A stretch of DNA of 7,648 bases from Rhodobacterales bacterium CG2_30_65_12 (GTDB taxonomy: Bacteria > Pseudomonadota > Alphaproteobacteria > Rhodobacterales > Rhodobacteraceae). The notes under the pieces are model-generated. The model made no database searches, was not told the DNA's origin, and saw only the letters and a program-made list of their open reading frames with translations. The position numbers were made by a program, and so were the translations under genes. The stretch is taken from contig MNZL01000046.1 of NCBI GenBank assembly GCA_001873585.1, forward strand, positions 1-7,648. Direction: 5' to 3'. Within the stretch, counting starts at the first letter, position 1. Each line of letters starts with the position of its first letter. Shown one piece after another: positions 5,766 to 7,648 of the stretch.

Positions 5766-7151
5766 TCAGGCGTGGATTGCGCCGTCGCCGCAGGCGAGCG
5801 CCGCCTCGCGCACCGCTTCCGAAACGGTCGGGTGGGCGTGGCAGGTGCGCGCAAGGTCTTCCGCCGCAGCGCCAAATTCCATCGCCACACAGGCCTCGTG
5901 AATAAGGTCGCCCGCCGAAGGGCCGATGATGTGCACACCGAGGATCCGGTCGGTCTGCTTGTCGGCAAGGATCTTCACAAAGCCTTCGCCGGCAAACATC
6001 GCCTTGGCGCGGCCGTTGCCCATGAAGGAAAACTTGCCCACCTTGTAGGCCCGGCCCTGCTCTTTGAGCTGCTCTTCGGTTTTGCCCACGGCAGCCACCT
6101 CGGGGCTTGTGTAGATTACGCCGGGGATCACGTCGTAATTTACGTGCCCCGCCTGGCCGGCGATGCTCTCGGCCACGGCCATGCCCTCATCTTCCGCCTT
6201 GTGGGCGAGCATCGGCCCCTCGGTCACATCGCCGAGCGCCCAGATCCCGGGCACCGAAGTTTGCCAGTGATCGGTGGCGATCTGGCCGCGCGGGGTCATC
6301 TTCACACCCAGCGCATCGAGCCCGAGGCCATCGCTGAAAGGTTTGCGCCCTGTCGCCACGAGCACCACGTCGGCGTCGAGGGTGTGTTCGCTGTCGTCCT
6401 TGCGCAGCTTGTAGCTGACGGTGGCCTTGGTCTTTTTCGCGTCCACCCCCTGCACCGCCGCGCCGAGAATGATTTCAAGCCCCTGCTTCTTGAGCGTGCG
6501 CAGCAGCGTTTTGGCAATCTCGTCATCCATCCCGGGCGTCACCTGGTCGAGGTATTCAACCACCGTCACCTGGGTGCCGAGGCGCGCGTAGACCGAGCCC
6601 AGTTCGAGCCCGATCACGCCGGCGCCGATCACCACCATCTTCTTGGGCACCCTGGGCAGGCTGAGCGCACCGGTAGAGCTGACCACCACCTTTTCGTCGA
6701 TCTCCACGCCGGGCAGGCTGGTGGCTTCCGAGCCGGTGGCGATAACGATATTCCTGGCGCTGTGGCTCTCGTCGCCCACCTTCACCTGGCCCGCCTCCGG
6801 AATTGAGGCCCAGCCCTTGATCCAGTCGACCTTGTTCTTTTTGAACAAGAACTCGATGCCTTTGGTGTTTTGCGCCACCACGTCGTCCTTGTAGGCTTGC
6901 ATCTCGGCCCAGTCGACAGAGGGTGATTTGCCCTTGAGGCCCATCTTGGCGAAGTTGTGCTCGGCTTCGTGCAAGGAGTGGGAGGCGTGCAGCAGCGCCT
7001 TTGACGGGATGCAGCCGACGTTGAGGCAGGTGCCCCCCAGTGCCCCGCGCCCTTCGACGCAGGCAGTTTTCAGCCCCAGTTGCGCCGCGCGGATCGCGCA
7101 GACATAGCCGCCGGGGCCACCGCCGATCACGATCACATCATACTCTGCCAT
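5766..7151 (-). CDS. lpdA: Dihydrolipoyl dehydrogenase (E3)
   Basis: Cytoplasmic FAD flavoprotein of 461 residues that reoxidises the dihydrolipoyl groups of E2 with NAD+, forming NADH; here it most likely serves the 2-oxoglutarate dehydrogenase complex. The FAD-binding GGGPGG is at 10-15, the redox-active disulfide C42/C47 in GGTCLNVGCIPSK, and the NAD-binding GAGVIG at 176-181. The second FAD contact (ALGDVTEGPMLAHKAEDEG) lies near 305-323, and the dimer-interface active-site pair is H440 and E445 in HAHPTVSEA. Length and motifs are normal for the family. The start at 7151 is set by AAGGAG (plus-strand CTCCTT at 7158-7163) six bases upstream; an ATG at 7169 would add six residues. It lies 48 bases after the small membrane protein gene, in one operon with sucB, and ends at the terminator at 5715-5737. 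Confidence 0.97.
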   Translation of the reverse strand: MAEYDVIVIGGGPGGYVCAIRAAQLGLKTACVEGRGALGGTCLNVGCIPSKALLHASHSLHEAEHNFAKMGLKGKSPSVDWAEMQAYKDDVVAQNTKGIEFLFKKNKVDWIKGWASIPEAGQVKVGDESHSARNIVIATGSEATSLPGVEIDEKVVVSSTGALSLPRVPKKMVVIGAGVIGLELGSVYARLGTQVTVVEYLDQVTPGMDDEIAKTLLRTLKKQGLEIILGAAVQGVDAKKTKATVSYKLRKDDSEHTLDADVVLVATGRKPFSDGLGLDALGVKMTPRGQIATDHWQTSVPGIWALGDVTEGPMLAHKAEDEGMAVAESIAGQAGHVNYDVIPGVIYTSPEVAAVGKTEEQLKEQGRAYKVGKFSFMGNGRAKAMFAGEGFVKILADKQTDRILGVHIIGPSAGDLIHEACVAMEFGAAAEDLARTCHAHPTVSEAVREAALACGDGAIHA

Positions 7152-7157
7152 AGTCTT

Positions 7158-7163
7158 CTCCTT
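7158..7163 (-). promoter_or_regulatory. Strong Shine-Dalgarno site of lpdA
   Basis: AAGGAG on the minus strand, six bases before ATG 7151. It is a near-perfect match to the 16S rRNA 3' end and decides in favour of this start over ATG 7169. Confidence 0.75.
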
Positions 7164-7199
7164 GTCCACGCGGGCGTCTTTCAGATTGTTGCGGCGATC

Positions 7200-7427
7200 C
7201 TATTTCGCTGCCCCGGCCCCGCGCGTGAGCACGAAGGCCAGTACCAGCGTCAGGGCCACATAAGCCCACGCCACCCAGATCAGCCAAGCCGGGCCGTTCA
7301 TCGCCACGATGCCATAGGCGGCCAGCACGACGATCAGCGAGCGGATCGCCCAGATCGTCAGTTTTCTCTTCCGGCTCGGCATCCAGCCTGCGAAGCCGGT
7401 GCCCGGAGCCTTGTTTTCGTCGCTCAT
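7200..7427 (-). CDS. Small two-helix membrane protein in the sucB-lpdA operon
   Basis: Protein of 75 residues and unknown function. A polar, basic start (1-23, with R-K-R-K at 19-22) is followed by two hydrophobic segments at about 24-43 and 47-67, predicted to cross the inner membrane as a hairpin. I recognise no catalytic motif. The ATG at 7427 follows the sucB stop codon with a single base between them (TGA-G-ATG), so translation is probably coupled to sucB; no strong separate SD is visible. The coding frame is intact and GC-rich at third positions, and it is embedded in the operon, so it is a real gene. It might tether or modulate the dehydrogenase complex, or be merely co-expressed; both are guesses. 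Confidence 0.8.
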   Translation of the reverse strand: MSDENKAPGTGFAGWMPSRKRKLTIWAIRSLIVVLAAYGIVAMNGPAWLIWVAWAYVALTLVLAFVLTRGAGAAK

Positions 7428-7428
7428 C

Positions 7429-7648
7429 TCACAAATCCATCAGCAACCGGCGCGGGTCTTCCAGCGCTTCCTTGACGCGGACGAGGAACGTCACCGCGCC
7501 CTTGCCGTCAACGATGCGGTGATCGTAGCTCAGCGCCAGATACATCATCGGACGGATCACGATCTCGCCGTTCACCACCACCGGGCGGTCCTGGATCTTG
7601 TGCATGCCGAGGATGCCCGATTGCGGCGGGTTCAGGATCGGCGCCGAC
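7429..7648 (-). CDS. sucB: 2-oxoglutarate dehydrogenase E2 (dihydrolipoyl succinyltransferase), C-terminal part
   Basis: The last 72 whole codons of an E2 acyltransferase; the 5' end lies beyond the right window edge. The frame reads S-A-P-I-L-N-P-P-Q-S-G-I-L-G-M-H and later S-Y-D-H-R-I-V-D-G-K-G-A-V-T-F-L, ending E-D-P-R-R-L-L-M-D-L. The His and Asp of DHRIVDG are the catalytic residues of the acetyltransferase-type core domain. The DHRIVDGKGAVTFL form and the LLMDL end fit succinyltransferase (SucB/OdhB) better than pyruvate dehydrogenase E2, where DHRxxDGA is usual. The enzyme transfers the succinyl group from lipoate to CoA in the TCA cycle. It is followed at once by the small membrane protein gene and lpdA. 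Confidence 0.92.
   Translation of the reverse strand, partial: SAPILNPPQSGILGMHKIQDRPVVVNGEIVIRPMMYLALSYDHRIVDGKGAVTFLVRVKEALEDPRRLLMDL

Noticed and set aside
5772..6806. Plus-strand open frame of 344 codons opposite lpdA
   Set aside because: A long antisense shadow of a clearly identified gene, with a His/Arg/Gly-rich translation and no SD or domain.

Overview
The window reads as a chromosomal piece of an alphaproteobacterium, most likely Rhodobacterales. This is inferred from the GC-rich coding sequence, the order sucB - small membrane protein - lpdA, and the sub-type of the LuxI-like protein. No database search was possible, so the assignment rests on recognised motifs. I see no transposase, phage gene, tRNA, rRNA or CRISPR array.

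Layout: (1) 1-411 holds no gene I can support. (2) 412-1249 is a plus-strand LuxI-family acyl-homoserine-lactone synthase gene behind an AT-rich promoter region, with no LuxR-type regulator in the window. (3) 1463-2749 (+) encodes a response regulator: a REC domain, a decayed GGDEF-like domain and a charged tail. (4) 2946-3335 (+) encodes a stand-alone histidine phosphotransfer (HPt) protein. (5) Convergent to it, 3378-3800 (-) encodes a single-domain CheY-like response regulator. (6) 4006-5427 (-) encodes a six-helix membrane sensor histidine kinase with its own intrinsic terminator at 3953-3975. (7) 5428-5765 is intergenic, with several nested inverted repeats and the lpdA terminator. (8) 5766-7648 (-) is the end of the 2-oxoglutarate dehydrogenase operon: the C-terminus of sucB, a 75-residue two-helix membrane protein, and lpdA.

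How the genes may work together: the kinase (H237) has no receiver of its own. The single-domain regulator (D55), the HPt protein (H60) and the REC/GGDEF-like protein (D54) are the separate parts a four-step His-Asp-His-Asp phosphorelay would need, and they lie next to each other. A quorum-sensing signal synthase stands directly upstream. The most interesting reading is a dispersed phosphorelay, possibly tied to AHL production, that ends in a catalytically dead GGDEF-like output. This is inference from neighbourhood and domains. The right-hand part (sucB-lpdA) is ordinary TCA-cycle housekeeping, separated from the signalling block by a strong terminator.
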